64,000 bases of DNA from Heterohyrax brucei. Its lineage: Eukaryota > Chordata > Mammalia > Hyracoidea > Procaviidae. Below the pieces are notes generated by a model, which searched no databases, was not told the DNA's origin, and saw only the letters and a list, made by a program, of their open reading frames with translations. A program made the translations under genes and the position numbers. Below are positions 10,461 to 22,443 of the stretch, in pieces (positions within the stretch are counted from its first letter, which is position 1; each line of letters starts with the position of its first letter). The stretch spans positions 54,628,201-54,692,200 of the forward strand of contig CM053140.1 of assembly GCA_028571685.1 (NCBI GenBank), given 5' to 3'.

Positions 10461-13400
10461 CATCCAGGAATGGAGCTGTGGAGACACAGCTCACCCATCA
10501 GATTGTCATACTGTGGGGGCTTGCGTGTTGCTGTGGTTCTGGAAACTATGCCACTGGTATGTGAAATCCCAGCAGGTCACCCATGGGGGACACGTTTCAG
10601 TGGGCTTCTAGACTGGGACAGACTGGGAAGAAGAGCAAGGCTAACTGCTTCTGAAAAACTGGCCAGTGAAAATCTTATGGACAGCAGTGGAACACTGTCT
10701 GATACAGCAACAGAAGATGAGTCCTGCAGGTTGGAAGGCACTCAGAATACAACTGGGAGAGAGCTACCTCCTTAAAGGAGAGTCAACCCTTGATGACATA
10801 GATGGAGTAGAGCTTTGGGACTTTCATTTACTAACGGGTCATGACTTAAAATGAGAAGAAACAGTTGCAAATACCCATTAGTAATCAGAACATCAAATGT
10901 ATGAGCTACGGAACTAGGAAAATTGGAAGCTGTTAACAATGAAAAGAGCTGTACAAAGATCTCTAGTCTAGGCATTAGTAAGCGAAAATGGACTGACATT
11001 AGTCATTTTGAATCAGATAATCATACGATCTACTGGCACACAAAAGACAAACTGAAGAGGAATAGTGTTGTGTTCACTGTAAAAAAGAATATTTCAAGAT
11101 CTATCTTCAAGTACAACACTATTGGTATTAGGATAATATCCATACACCTGTAAGGAAGATCAGTTAACACAACTATTATGCAAATTTAGGCAACAACAAC
11201 TAAGGCCAGAGATGAAGAAACTAATGATTTTCTCTAGTTTCTGAAGTCTGAGATTGATCATACATGCAACCAGGATGTACTGATAATTATTGGTGATTGG
11301 AATGTAAAAGCTGGAAAAAAAGAAGGATCAGTAGTTGGAAAATAAAGCCTTGGTGATAAAAGTGATGCCAGAGATGACATGACAGAATTTTGCAAGACCG
11401 ATGACTTCTTCACTGTAAATGCCTTTTTCACCAGCATAAACTATGACTGCACACATAGACTTCACCAGATGGAATACACAGGGCTGAAATTGAGTACACC
11501 TGTTGTGGAAAGAGATGATGCAAAAGCTCAAAATCATCAGTCAAACAAGGCCAGGTGTCTATTGTGGCACAGACTATCAACTGCTCGCATGCAAGTTCAA
11601 GCTGAAACTGACAGAAATTAGAAAAAGTCCGCAAGAGCCAAAGTAAGACCTTGAGTATATCCCACCTGAGTTTATAGACCATCTCAGGAACAGACGTGAT
11701 GCACTTAACACTAATGACCAAAGACCAGACGGGTTGTGGGATGACATCAACGACAGCCTATATGAAGAAAAGAAGAGGCCATTGAAAAGACGAGAAAGAA
11801 AGAAAAGACCAAAATGGATGTCAGAAGCGACTCTGGAACTTGCTTTTGAATGTTGAGTAGCTAAAGTGAAAGGAAGAAATGAAGAAGTAAAAGAGCTGAG
11901 CAGAAGATTTCAAAGAGTGGCTCAAGAAGAGAAAGCAAAGTAACGTAATGAAATGTTCAAAGACTTGGAGTTGGGAAACCAGAAAGGAAGAAAATGGCTA
12001 GGTTATTTCTCAAACTGAAAGACCTGAGGAAAAAATTCAAGCCTTCGATTGCAGTACTGAAGGATTCTCCAAGCCAAAACTAAATGATACAGGAAGTATC
12101 AAAAGAAAATGGAAGGAATAAACAGAGTCAAAAAAGGATTGGTCAGTGTTCAACCGTTTTAGGAGGTAGTGCATGATCAGGAACCAATAGTATTAACGGA
12201 AGAAGTCCAAGCTGCACTGAAGGCACTAGAAAAAAACAAGGCCCTGGGAACTGGTGGCGCATCAACTGAGATGTTTCAACAGATGGAGGCAGCGCTAGAA
12301 GTGCTCACTCATCTGTGCCAAGAAATTTGGAAGACAGCTACCTGCCCGGAGCCATATTTATGCCTTTTCCCAAAAAAGATGGTCTCACTTGTCATGGATT
12401 GAGTTATGTCCCCACAAAATGATGCAGCAATTTGGCTGGGCCATGGCTCCCAAAATTGGATGGTTGTCCTCCATTCTCTGATTTTTCTATGTTGTAAATC
12501 CTAGTCTCTTCCTGTGGTTAGCAGGGCCAGACTGGATCATGCTACAGAGAATTAGGGTGGGACTGTAACACCCTTACTGTGGTCACCTGGCTGATCCAAT
12601 ATAAAGAGAGTTTCCCTAGGCTGTGGCTTGCAACACCTTTTGTCCCATAGGAGATAAAGAAAAGAGAAAAGCAAGTAGAGTTAGGGGCCTCATACCATCA
12701 AGAAAGCAGCACTAGGAGCAAAGCTCTTCCGTGAGACCTTAGGTTCCTGTGCTGAGATGGTCCCAGACCAAAAGAAGACTAATGGAATCCAAGGAACTTT
12801 CTCCAGAGCTGACAGAGAGAAAAGCTTTCCCCTGGAGCCAGTGCCCTGAATTCAGACATGTAGCCTACTGGACTGTGAGAGAATAAAGTTCTCTCTGTTG
12901 AACCACACACTGTGGCATATCTCTTATAGTAGCACTAAATAACTAAGACACAACTGAATGCAGAAATGACCAATGTCATTAATATTACAGCCAAGTAAAG
13001 GTTTGCCCCAAATCACTCATTCAAAAGTAGCCACCTCAGTATAGCAACAAGCAACTGCCAGAAGTTCAAGCTGGGTTCAGAAGAGAATGTGGAACCAAGG
13101 TTGTCACTGCTGGTGTCTGATTGATCCTGGCTGAAAACAGAGAACACCAGAAGGATGTTTACCTGTGCTTTATTGACCAAGAAAAGGCATCCGAATGTGT
13201 GGATCATGATGAGTTATGTGTAATATTGTGAAGAATGTGAATTCCAGAACACTCACTCATGTTCATGAGGAACCTGTACACAGACCAAGAGGCAGTTGTT
13301 CAAACCGAACAAAGGGACACTGCATGGTTCAAAGACAGGAAAGATGTGTGTCAGGGTTGTATCCTTTCACCATACCTATTCAATCTGTAGGCCGAGCAAA

Positions 13401-14214
13401 TAATGTCAGAAGCTGGACTATATGAAGAGCACAGCATTGGGATTGGAGAAAGACTCATTAACAACCTGCTTATGAAGATGACACAATCTTGATTGCTGAA
13501 AGTGAAGAGGACTTGAAGCACGTACTGATGAAGATCAAAGACCACAGCCTTCAGTATGGGTGTACCTCAGCATCAAGAAAACAAAGATCTTCACAACTGG
13601 AGAACATCATGATAAGTGGAGAAAATGTAGATGTCAAGAATTTCATTTTACTTGAATCCACAATCAATACCTAAAGAAGCAGAAATCAAGAAATCAAAAG
13701 ACACATTGCACTGAGAAAATCTGATGCAAAAGATCTCTTTAAAGTGTTGAAAAACAAAAACATCACCTTGAGGACTAAGGTGTGCCTGATGCACAACGCG
13801 GTGTTTTCAGTTGCCTCACGTGCATGCAAAGTCCGGACGGTGAGTAAGGAAGACCGAAGAACAACTGATGCCTTTGAGCTGTGATGTTGGATTGCCAAAA
13901 GAACAAGCAAATTTGTCTTGGGAGAAATACAGTCAGAATGCTTCTTAGATGAATGGACTTATTACATCTCACACACTTGGGACGTGTTGTCAGGAGGGAC
14001 AGTCCCTGGAGAAGGGCTTTATGCTTGGTAAACTAGAGGGTCAGTAAAAAGCAAGAATATTCTCAATGAGATGGATCGACACAGTGGCTGCCGCTGTGGA
14101 TTTGGGGATATAACAGTGATTGGGGCCGGCACAGGACTGGGCAGTGTTTCATTCTGTTGTGCGTGGGGTCCTTACGAGTTGGAACCGACTCGATGGCACC
14201 TAACAACAGCACAG
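10461..14214 (+). mobile_element. Near-complete RTE/BovB-like LINE, decayed, split by an LTR
   Basis: This is an autonomous non-LTR retrotransposon relic, about 3.2 kb once the LTR at 12390-12950 is discounted. A 5' segment near 10.59 kb is followed by an APE-type endonuclease region. A GDWN motif lies around 11295; the conserved GTDH-type site reads Asp-Tyr at 11572-11577, so the usual histidine is lost. The reverse transcriptase region includes 'AYEDDT' with Tyr-Glu-Asp-Asp at 13471-13482. The RTE 3' end has 'gttggaaccgactcgatggc', then 'acctaacaacagc', at about 14214. Many stops and frameshifts break the frame. The minus-strand copy at 31347-34215 is better preserved and serves as the comparison. 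Confidence 0.85.
12390..12950 (+). mobile_element. Solo LTR (ERVL/MaLR-like) inside the RTE
   Basis: This 561-bp block starts TGTCATGGATTG and ends AACTAAGACA. It is flanked by TCACT (12385-12389) and CAACT (12951-12955), a plausible mutated 5-bp duplication. RTE reverse-transcriptase coding sequence is seen on both sides, so the LTR is the younger element. It is homologous along its length to the LTR at 3325-3835. Confidence 0.8.
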
Positions 14215-14231
14215 TAAATACCGTTAATCTG

Positions 14232-14390
14232 TTAACCTGTTGGCTTCAAGTAGATTTCAACTCATAGTGATCCCATAGGACAGAGTAGAAGTGCTCCATA
14301 TAGTTTCCAAGGAACTCCAGGTGGATTTGAACCATCAACCTTTTGGTTAGCAGCTGTAGCTCTTAACTATTATGGCACCAGAGTTTCCAC
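14232..14390 (-). mobile_element. AfroSINE, minus strand
   Basis: It has the tail 'agatttcaactcatagtgat', the body 'ccatatagtttccaaggaac', and ends with 'ggcaccagagtttcc'. Confidence 0.85.
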
Positions 14391-14559
14391 AATCCTGCAA
14401 TAACAGTAACAACAAACAGTAATTAGTGAGCCGATACACACAGATGCATCCCCATGCACCCACTGAGCCCCACACACTCGCTGACCATGTCTCCTTCAGC
14501 AAGTGATCAAGGGCGACAATTGAGAGTTTGGCTTTTAGGCTTATCTTATCATGAAAGAG

Positions 14560-14777
14560 GGGGCTGTGGTGCTTCAGTGGTAGACTCCTCACCTTCCATG
14601 CAGAAGACCTGAGTTCAACTTCTGGCCAGTATACCTTACACATCCACCACCCATCCTTTGGTGGAGACGTTTGTGTTGCTGAAGATACTGAACAGGCTTC
14701 TGTGGAGTCTCCAGACTAAGACGGACTAGGAAGAAAGGCCTGGTGATCTACTTCCAAAACTCAGCCAGTGGAAACTG
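14560..14777 (+). mobile_element. tRNA-Gly-like head fused to RTE 5' segment (chimeric SINE)
   Basis: Positions 14560-14632 resemble a tRNA-Gly gene. There is an A-box-like 'ggtgcttcagtggtagac', a 'cttccatgcagaagacc' anticodon arm and a B-box-like 'gagttcaacttctgg'. The following 14646-14777 matches the RTE 5' segment ('actaggaagaaaggcctgg'). The tRNA part is diverged and fused, so it is not a functional tRNA gene. The piece ends abruptly at about 14777, without an RTE 3' tail. Confidence 0.65.
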
Positions 14778-15012
14778 TCTTAGACTGTGTTCTCTAAAAC
14801 AGCAAAACTGTTGAAGCATCTATACGTATATCTAGAGAGATTTATCTAAAGGAAATGGCTCACATGGCTGTGGGAGCTGGCACATCCATAAGGCAGTGGG
14901 CCAGGTGTCAGCTGGAGGCTTCTCCTGACATAAGTAGGTGTGTATGCTAAATAGGTGTGGGAGATCTTATGAGAGTGCATCTGCACACATAAATAGGAAT
15001 GATTGTGGATAT
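14778..15012 (-). repeat. LTR-like fragment
   Basis: It starts TGTCTTAGACTGTG, the reverse-complement style of an LTR 3' end. It continues with 'gagagatttatctaaagg' and 'ctggaggcttctcctgac', a pattern typical of LTR-derived interspersed repeats. The family is not identified. Confidence 0.35.
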
Positions 15013-16307
15013 TTCTTTTTTTTTTATTTAACATGACTGAGTGAAAATGTACATTCCTGTATAAATTTACATGCCCACCTATATGCAGCTTTCACTGCTC
15101 TCCCTGTCCGGTGACTGCACACTATTCCTCTGTGCTCCATACATGTCTCATCCTCCCAACAGCCTCCTTTCGCCTCCTCTCCATCCACTCCCCTTCCTCC
15201 AGCCAGAGGTCAGCAAGATGATATCCTACAGATGTATAGAACCGTAAAGTGCTTCCAATACATGGTCAGTCTGCATTGCCAAGTCCAATCCATTCCTGTC
15301 CAAAGAGTGGACCTTCGTTGTAATTTATGGGTAAGGGCAGCATCAGGGCTGGGGGCCATGCTCTGAGAGGAACCCCAAAACCGCTGGACCATCAATTGAG
15401 GTCTTTTAGTGGAGATCTCAGGATGCACCCCTTTTTATTCTTGTGTTGCCAGTGAGACTCCTCTCTGTGAGCTCCATCGTGGCTATCACTGGTGGTGGCC
15501 GGGCACCATCTGGTTCTTCCGGTCCCAAGTCGATGTAGGCACCCACTCATGTGGGTCTCTCTGTCTTCTAGGTTGTCTTTACTGCATGTCATTTTGGTCC
15601 TTGGTGAGCATCCGTTCCTGCTGAGTTGGGACCATTTGCTGTGTCCTCGGATGGCAGCTTGGCAGCTTTTAAGACCCCAGACACCACTCACCAATGTGGG
15701 GTGCAAAGAGCCCTCTTAGCAAAACTCTAGTTGTGCCAATTGGCCTCGATTTCACCTAAGAGCATGGTCCCCCGCCCCCTGCCCCAGCTACTCTATCCTT
15801 GCAATACTGGGTTAAGATGGAAGGAGTACTCAAGTTATGCTGAAGTCCACTTAATGTTGTTCTTGTTTCTAATGTACACTATCACTGCTTTCTCCCAATC
15901 AGATTTCTAGCAACTATCTAAACTAAACCCTTCCCTCCCCACCCTTGCAGCTGTCAAAGAGTCTTTTCTTCTATACACAAGTCTGTTTTTGAGACCTTAT
16001 CGTAGAGGTCTCATGCAGTATTTGTCCTTTTGTCGCTGACTACTTTCACTCAACATAATGTCTTCCAGTTGAAACCAGGTTAGGAGATATTTCCTGGAAT
16101 CATCGTTATTCTTTATCATTGTGTAGTGCTCCATTGAGTATATGCACCATAGTTTACCTATCCATTCTTTTGTTGTTGAGCCTTCTGTACCAATTTTATT
16201 GAGAGTTATTTATTTATTTAAAATCAGGAATGGCTATTTCTGTGTTGATTGAGATGGTCATGTGATTCTTTTGCTTTATTTATATGGTGGGCTACTTTAA
16301 TGATTAG

Positions 16308-16343
16308 TTGGATCCGACTTGATGGTACTTGGCTTGGCTTGGC
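16308..16343 (+). repeat. Isolated SINE/RTE tail fragment within L1
   Basis: It reads 'ggatccgacttgatggtac' followed by three cttgg/cttggc units. This resembles only the extreme 3' tail of RTE/AfroSINE elements, with no body. The motif recurs on the minus strand at 51463-51492. Confidence 0.45.
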
Positions 16344-16352
16344 AATATTGAA

Positions 16353-16571
16353 TCATTCTTGCATACCTGGTACGAATCCCATTTGGTCGTGGTGTGTTAT
16401 TTGTTTGCTAAGATGCTGAGTTCTATTGACTAGGATTTTGTTGAGAATTTTTGTATCTATATTCATGAGAGACATTGATGTGTAGTTTTCTGTTTTCATG
16501 GTGTCTTTTCCTGGGTTTGGTATCAGGATTATACTAACTTCATAGAATGAATTTGTAAGTTTCCCTTCCAT
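16353..16571 (-). pseudogene. L1 ORF2 reverse transcriptase fragment
   Basis: A 72-codon frame reads as the early L1 RT domain: '[18 protein letters not shown]' followed by [20 protein letters not shown] and [10 protein letters not shown]. These are conserved RT segments 1-2 of L1 ORF2. The frame is cut on both sides and lacks the catalytic YADD-type motif, so it is a dead fragment. Confidence 0.85.
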
Positions 16572-19202
16572 TTCTATGATCTGAAATGGTTTGAGAAGTA
16601 CGGCTGAAAGCTGTTCTCTGAAGGTTCAGTAAAATTCTCCAGTGAAGCCATCATGGTCAGAGCTTTCTTGAGAACTAGAGATTTTTTTTATTACCTTTTC
16701 AATCCCTTCCCCTGCTGTGGTTTTGTTCAGACTTTCTACCTCATTTTGTGCTAATTTATGTACGTAGTGTGTTTCTAGAAATTTGTTCATCTTTTTTCTA
16801 GGTTTTCAAATTCGTTGGAGTATAGCTTTTTATAGTATTGTGTTATGATCCTTCTTATTTCACATGGGTCTGTTGTAATGTCTCCCATTTCATTTCTTAT
16901 TTTGGGTTATTTGCTTTCTCTCCTGTGTTTATTTTGTCTGTTTGGCCAGTGGTTTGCTGCTTTTGTTGGTTCTTTCAGTGAACATACTATTGCTTTTGTT
17001 GATTCTTTCTATTGGTTTTCTATTGTCTATTTTGTTTATGTCTGTTCTGAACTTCATTATTTCCTTTCCACAGGTGGCTGTGGGTTTCTTCTCCTGTTCT
17101 TTTTCTGTTTGTTTGAGTTCTATACTAATGCTTTGATTTTGTCCCTTTCTATTTTGATATGTGCACCTGTTGCTATAAATTGACCTCTAACCACCACATT
17201 TACTGTCCCAAATGTTTTGGAATGAATTAAGGAAAGTGTTGTTCAGTTTGTGTGTTTTTTCCCTTGCTTTTTCTGTTGCTGATTTTTACTGTCATGGCAT
17301 TGTGACCGGAGAAGATGCTTTGTTTTTTAATGTTTTGGATTTTACTAAGGGTTACTTTGTGGCCTAAGATGTGGTCTATTCTGGAGAATGTTCATGTCCA
17401 TTGGAAAAGAATGTATAGTTTGCTGCTGTTGGGTGGAATATTCTGTATAGGTCTATGAGGGCAAGTTGTTTGACTGTGGCCTTTAGATCTTCTGTATCTT
17501 TGTTTTCTTTCTGGACATTCTGTTTTTTATTGAGAGTGATGTGTTGCTGTCTCATACTATTATTGTGGAACTATCAATTTATTTTTTCAATGAAATTAAT
17601 TTTAAGCATTTTGTAGCCCTGTCATTGGATGTATAGATATTTATTCTGGTTATGTCTTCATGGTGGATTGTCTCTTTAATCATAATATAATGTCCTTTCC
17701 ATTATCCTTTATGGTAGATTTTGTTTTAAAGTCTATTTTATCTGAGATTAGTGTTACCTGACCTTTTTCTTCTCATCTTTTGATTTTTAATATACTTATA
17801 TCATTATTTCTAAGGTGTGTCTTTTTAGCCAGCATATTGATGGGTTCTTTGTTAAAACTCCATTCTCTCACTGTCTCTTTATGGGTGCATTTAAGGCATT
17901 TACAGTTAGTATGATTATTGATATGTGTGAATTTATTGCTATCATTTTGTAGTTTTATTATAATTTTTTTTTTTTTTTTGCTGGTGCTGACATTTGCTTT
18001 GTTTCTGTTACTCTCCTGTGACGAATTCCTTTTGTCTGTGGATATTTTAGCTTATTTGTTTCTTTTGTTTTTGTGGATTCTGCATTTACCAAGAATTTTC
18101 TTTTTTATTCCTATGAGTATGTTTGTTAATTTTCTTTGTGGTTATCTTGAAATTTATCTCTGTTTTCTTAAGTTTAAACCAGTCTCTTATATTTGATATT
18201 TCTTTGACTTCCTCTCCGTTTGAAAGTTCTATACATACACTGTTTATTCCCTTTTACTGTTCTGATATTATTGTCATTTACAGATTGACCTCTCTGGTTC
18301 CTTAATGTAATCTTTTTATTTTATCTTATCCGTGAGAGTTTATTAGCTTGGTTGGTATTTGTCTGATTCTGTCCTGTGTCCTCGATTCAGGTTGTTGTTC
18401 GATGTTATTGGTTATCTAACTGAAGGACTCCCTTTAATAATTATTTTAAGTTTGGTTTGGGTGATGCACATTCCCTTAATTTCTGTTTATCTGGAAATGT
18501 TCTAGATTTGCCATAATATTTGGGAGAGAGTTTTGCAGTATATATTATTCTTGTTGCCAGTTCTTTTCTTTCATGGTTTTATTCTGGTTTTTATTCATAG
18601 TTTTATCTCATTGCCTTCTTGCCTGCATGGTTAGTAATCAGAGCTTAGTCTTACTGTTTCCTCTTTGTATAGGACCTTTTGTTTTTCTAGAACTGTTCTC
18701 AGAATTCTTTGTCTTTGGTTTTAGTGAGTGTGATTGTGACATGTCTTGGTAATTTTGCTTTGGGGTCCATTCTATATGAGGTTCGTTGAGCTTCTTGGAT
18801 GGTCAGCTTTTCACCTTTCATGATATTCGAGAAGTTTTCTCTCACCACATCTTCAGTGATCCTGCTGTGTTTCCGTTTTCTCCTTCTGTGCTGGAACTCC
18901 AGTCATCTTTGCTTTTGATTGTATCCCACATTGTTCTCAGGGTTCTTTCATTCTCGTCTTTGATCTTTTCTCAAAGTGGTATCCTAAGTTGTGTCTTCAT
19001 TTGCACTCACCCTGTCTTCTAGTGTTTCAGTTTTGCTTCTAAAACCATCTATTGTGTCATTCATTTCTGAAATGCTGTTGATCTTTTGAATTTCTAATTG
19101 CTGTTTTTATGATTCTAGTATTTCTATATTTGAACATTTTATTCTTGCATTGTTGTTCTGAATTCTTCCATTGCTTTGTCTGTGTTTTTCCCGATTTTGT
19201 GT

Positions 19203-19385
19203 TTATTTTTCATGAGTTTGTCTATTTTTCCCCTCATTTTTGTCTGAATTTTCCTTCATCTCTTTCCTAATCTCTTGGAAAGCCCTGAATATTAGAGTTT
19301 TGAATTCCCTATCAGGCAGTCCCAGTTCCTTTTCATCTAGCAAAGGGTTATCTGGTGTTTCATTTTGGTCACTTTCTGGAGCCAT
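19203..19385 (-). pseudogene. L1 ORF1 N-terminal fragment
   Basis: The 60-codon frame begins MAPESDQNETPDNPLLDEKE and continues with LPDREFK, typical of the start of an L1 ORF1 (RNA-binding chaperone) protein. The frame is lost after about 60 residues. Its ATG at 19385 fixes the orientation of the L1 and predicts that the 5' UTR lies to the right. Confidence 0.75.
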
Positions 19386-19404
19386 CTGTGCTTTTAAAAA
19401 TTTT

Positions 19405-21180
19405 TATTTCAATGTCTTTTTTTCTTTTTAAAAATATTTTATGGTGATTGAGTGAAAGTATGCAATTCAAATTAAATTTGCATGCCCCCATCTGCTACTC
19501 CTTCTGCTCTCCTTGCGCAGTTGACAGCACACTCCTCTCTTTCATTCTATATATGCCGTATCCTCTTAACAAGCTCCTGTCTTCTCCTTTCCACCCTCTC
19601 CTCTCCCTTCTAGTAACAGGCCAATAGGACAGCATTCTATAGATGCATAGAACCATAAAGTACATGCACATTATGGTCACATTGTGTTCATACATACAGT
19701 CTATTCCTGTCTGAAGAGTTGACCTCAATAATGTTTTCTGGTCAGAGGGAGCAGCAGGTCTAGGGGCCATGCTCCCAGGGAACCCCCAGGCTGCCAGACC
19801 ATCAACTGCAGTCTTTCAGTGGAGTTCTTGAGGTACACCCCTCTTTTTCTTGTGTTGCCACAGGTACTCAACATTGTCATCATGGCTGTCTTTGGTGGTG
19901 GTTGGTCACCATCTGGTTCTTCTGGCCACATGCTGATACAGTCTTCCATTCACATGGGTCCTTCTGTCTCCTGGGTTCTTTTTACCTTGTGTCTTTGTTG
20001 CTCTTGGTGATCATTGTTCTGAATGAATTGGGACCATTTGGTGTGCCTCAGATGTCAGCTTGCTAGCTTTTAAGACCCCAGATGCCACTCACCAATATAG
20101 TGTGCAGAAGACTCTTTTAGTGATAGACTAGTTATGCTAATCATCCTTGATGTCCCCTGAGAGCATGGTTCCTGGACCCCCACACCTGCTACTCTATCCT
20201 TGCAATATCGGGTTAAGATTTTAAGAGTTTTCAGTTTATGTTGAAGTCCAGTTAAGTTGATCTTCTTTCTACTTACTGTGTGCTGTCACTGCTTTCAGCC
20301 AATCAAATCTCTATAAACTGTCTAAACTATGACCAGCCCTCTACCTCCCTTCTCACCCTTGCGGCTGTCAAAAAGTCTTTTCTTCTGTACATAAGTCTAT
20401 TTTTAAGCCTTTATGGTAGGAGTCTCATACACTATTTGTCCATTTGCCACTGATTGATTCCACTCAGCAAAATGCCTTCAGTTGAAACCAAGTTATAAGA
20501 TGCTTCCTAAAATCATCGTTGCTCTTTATCATTGCATAGTGTTCCATTGAGTATATGCACCATCGTTTGTTTATCCATTCATACTGTTGTTGGGCATCTA
20601 GGTTGATTCCATCTTCTTGCTATTGTGGATTGTGCTGTAATAAGCATTTGTGTGCATGTATCTGTTCCTGTAGCTGCCCTTGATTCTGTCGGATATATTC
20701 TGAGCAGTGGGATTACTGGATCAAACGATATTTCTATTTCCAGCTTTTTAAGGAAGCACCAAATTGCTTTCGATAGAAGTTGGACCATTTTGCAATCCCA
20801 CCAGCAGTGTAAGAGAGTTCTAACTCTCTAAAACCTCTCCAGCATTTGTTATTTTGTGTTTTTTGGATCATGACCAACCCTGTTGGGGTGAGATGATATC
20901 TCATTGTAGTTTTGATTTGCATTTCTCTCTCCTTTGCCCACAGCTTAATTGGGTTATTTACCTTTCTCTTGTTGGTATTTTGTATACCTTATAGATTATG
21001 GAGGTCAGGTGTCATTCTGACATGTAATTGCCAAATATTTTCTCCCATCCTGTAGCTGGTCTTTTTATTTTAATGTTTTGATATTTTCTGCTGCCTTTGG
21101 GACATTCAGGAACTCTTTTCTTCATTTATCGATTATAGATTTGTTTATTTTGTCCTACTTTTTGCTTTATTTGGCTATGT
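19405..21180 (-). mobile_element. Second L1 3' end, 5'-truncated, inserted into the L1 5' leader
   Basis: It starts with a T-rich run (the L1 A-tail) and repeats the 15.0-16.2 kb 3' UTR almost section by section ('gccactcaccaatatagtg', then ctactctatccttgcaatat). It extends into the ORF2 C-terminus, where minus-strand frames at 20579-20788 and 20734-20922 read as the L1 C-terminal region. It ends near 21180, where GA-rich 5' UTR-like sequence begins. A short shared ATGTC at both edges may be a residual target duplication, but this is weak. Confidence 0.75.
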
Positions 21181-22443
21181 CAGGGCAGGTGGGCTGGGTG
21201 CGTTTTGTTGTTTGCACGTCTGTGGGCACAGTACTTATCGCCACCTTGTTCAGGTGGTCAAGGCACTTGCTTAACTACGGTGCAGCAGGACATGTCCAGC
21301 GAGGGAGAGGAGCTGGGATGGGTTATTTGTGGCATGAACTGGGGCTGATGAGATGTAGTTTGGGGGCCTTGCAGGGCACGGTCTGGGCATCTGGTACTAC
21401 TTGAGGGTGTGGCACTTAGTGTCTGACGTAGATAGGCAGGAGGGAAAGGAGAAGACACGATGTGTGAAGCTAAGGGAGTGAAATAAGAGAGAGAAACAGA
21501 AGAAAAAAATGAAGGAAAAAGAGGAAAAAAGGAAATAACATGGTGGTGTAGTAGGATTTGGCAAATGTGAGTGGGGGAGATGCAGCATGGCTGTGTGCTC
21601 GTGGCTCTCTAGATAAGCAGTGTGGCTCAGCCTGTTGAGAAGGAGTACAGGTGGTGTATGGGGCTAGGTGGGTGGGAGAAAGGAAAGGGAAGGAAAGAAA
21701 GAGAAGAAACAAGAAAACAAAACAACAATAACTACAGTGCTGGGGGAGTCAGCTGTAGGGAGTGGGGCAGAATTGGGGTGGCAGTGAACCAAAGTCTCTC
21801 TCACAAAGTGGCGCAGCATAGCCCATCAGGAAGGCACAGAGGCACTGAAAGGAAGAAGGAAAAGGGAGAAGGGGAAAATACAAGAAAATAAAAAATAGGG
21901 CATTGAGAGAGCCAGCCTGTGGGGGCAGTGCAGACTCAGAGAGGCTGGGTCCCAGAGGCTCTGTAGCAGAGTGGTACAGCATAGCCCTTGGAAAAGGGGA
22001 AGACAACACATGGCACCGGAAGACAGGAGAAAGGAAAGGAGGGAAGAGAAAGACAAGAAACAACAACAACAACAAATAAACAAAAAGTGCTATTGAGGGA
22101 GCTGGTTGGTGATGGCAGTGCAGGCCTGGGGAGGCCTTGTACCAGTGACTCTGGTGGAGTGGTGCAGCACAGCCCTCTGAGAAGCAGCAGGGCAGATATA
22201 CCAGGCTAGGTAAGTGGAAAAAGGAAACGAAGAAAGGCAGACAGAGAGAGAGAGAGAGAAGGAAAAGAACAAAGCAAATATCCTAAAAATTATGGTGCTG
22301 AAAGAGCTTGTTGGTGGGGGTAACACAGACCTGGAGAGACTGTGTGCTGGTGGCTTTCTAGCCAAGTGGCATGGTAAGGCCTGTCAAGAGAAAGCACGTG
22401 CATAGGGCCAGGTGGGCTGGAGACAGGAAAAGACAAAAGCTAG

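Larger units (their letters stand above)
15016..19400 (-). mobile_element. L1 LINE, minus strand: 3' UTR, part of ORF2 and ORF1 start
   Basis: Read right to left, the block holds the start of L1 ORF1 (ATG at 19385), AT-rich ORF2 5' sequence and a recognisable reverse transcriptase piece (16353-16571). It then jumps near 16195 to the 3' UTR and the A-tail (T-run at about 15017-15030). The ORF2 C-terminal part expected between RT and 3' UTR is missing. Either one L1 carries an internal deletion of roughly 1-2 kb, or two L1s abut. The 3' UTR carries the 'ttttaagaccccagacacca' phrase also present at about 20.07 kb. The 5' UTR probably continues at 21.18-24.79 kb beyond an inserted L1 end. Confidence 0.8.

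Noticed and set aside
14560..14632. Functional tRNA-Gly gene
   Set aside because: The A and B boxes are only approximate, the stem pairs are degraded, and it is fused to RTE sequence, so it is a SINE head.
16845..18305. Phe/Leu-rich plus-strand frames resembling membrane proteins
   Set aside because: They are antisense to AT-rich L1 ORF2, and the composition is an artefact of poly-T-rich DNA.
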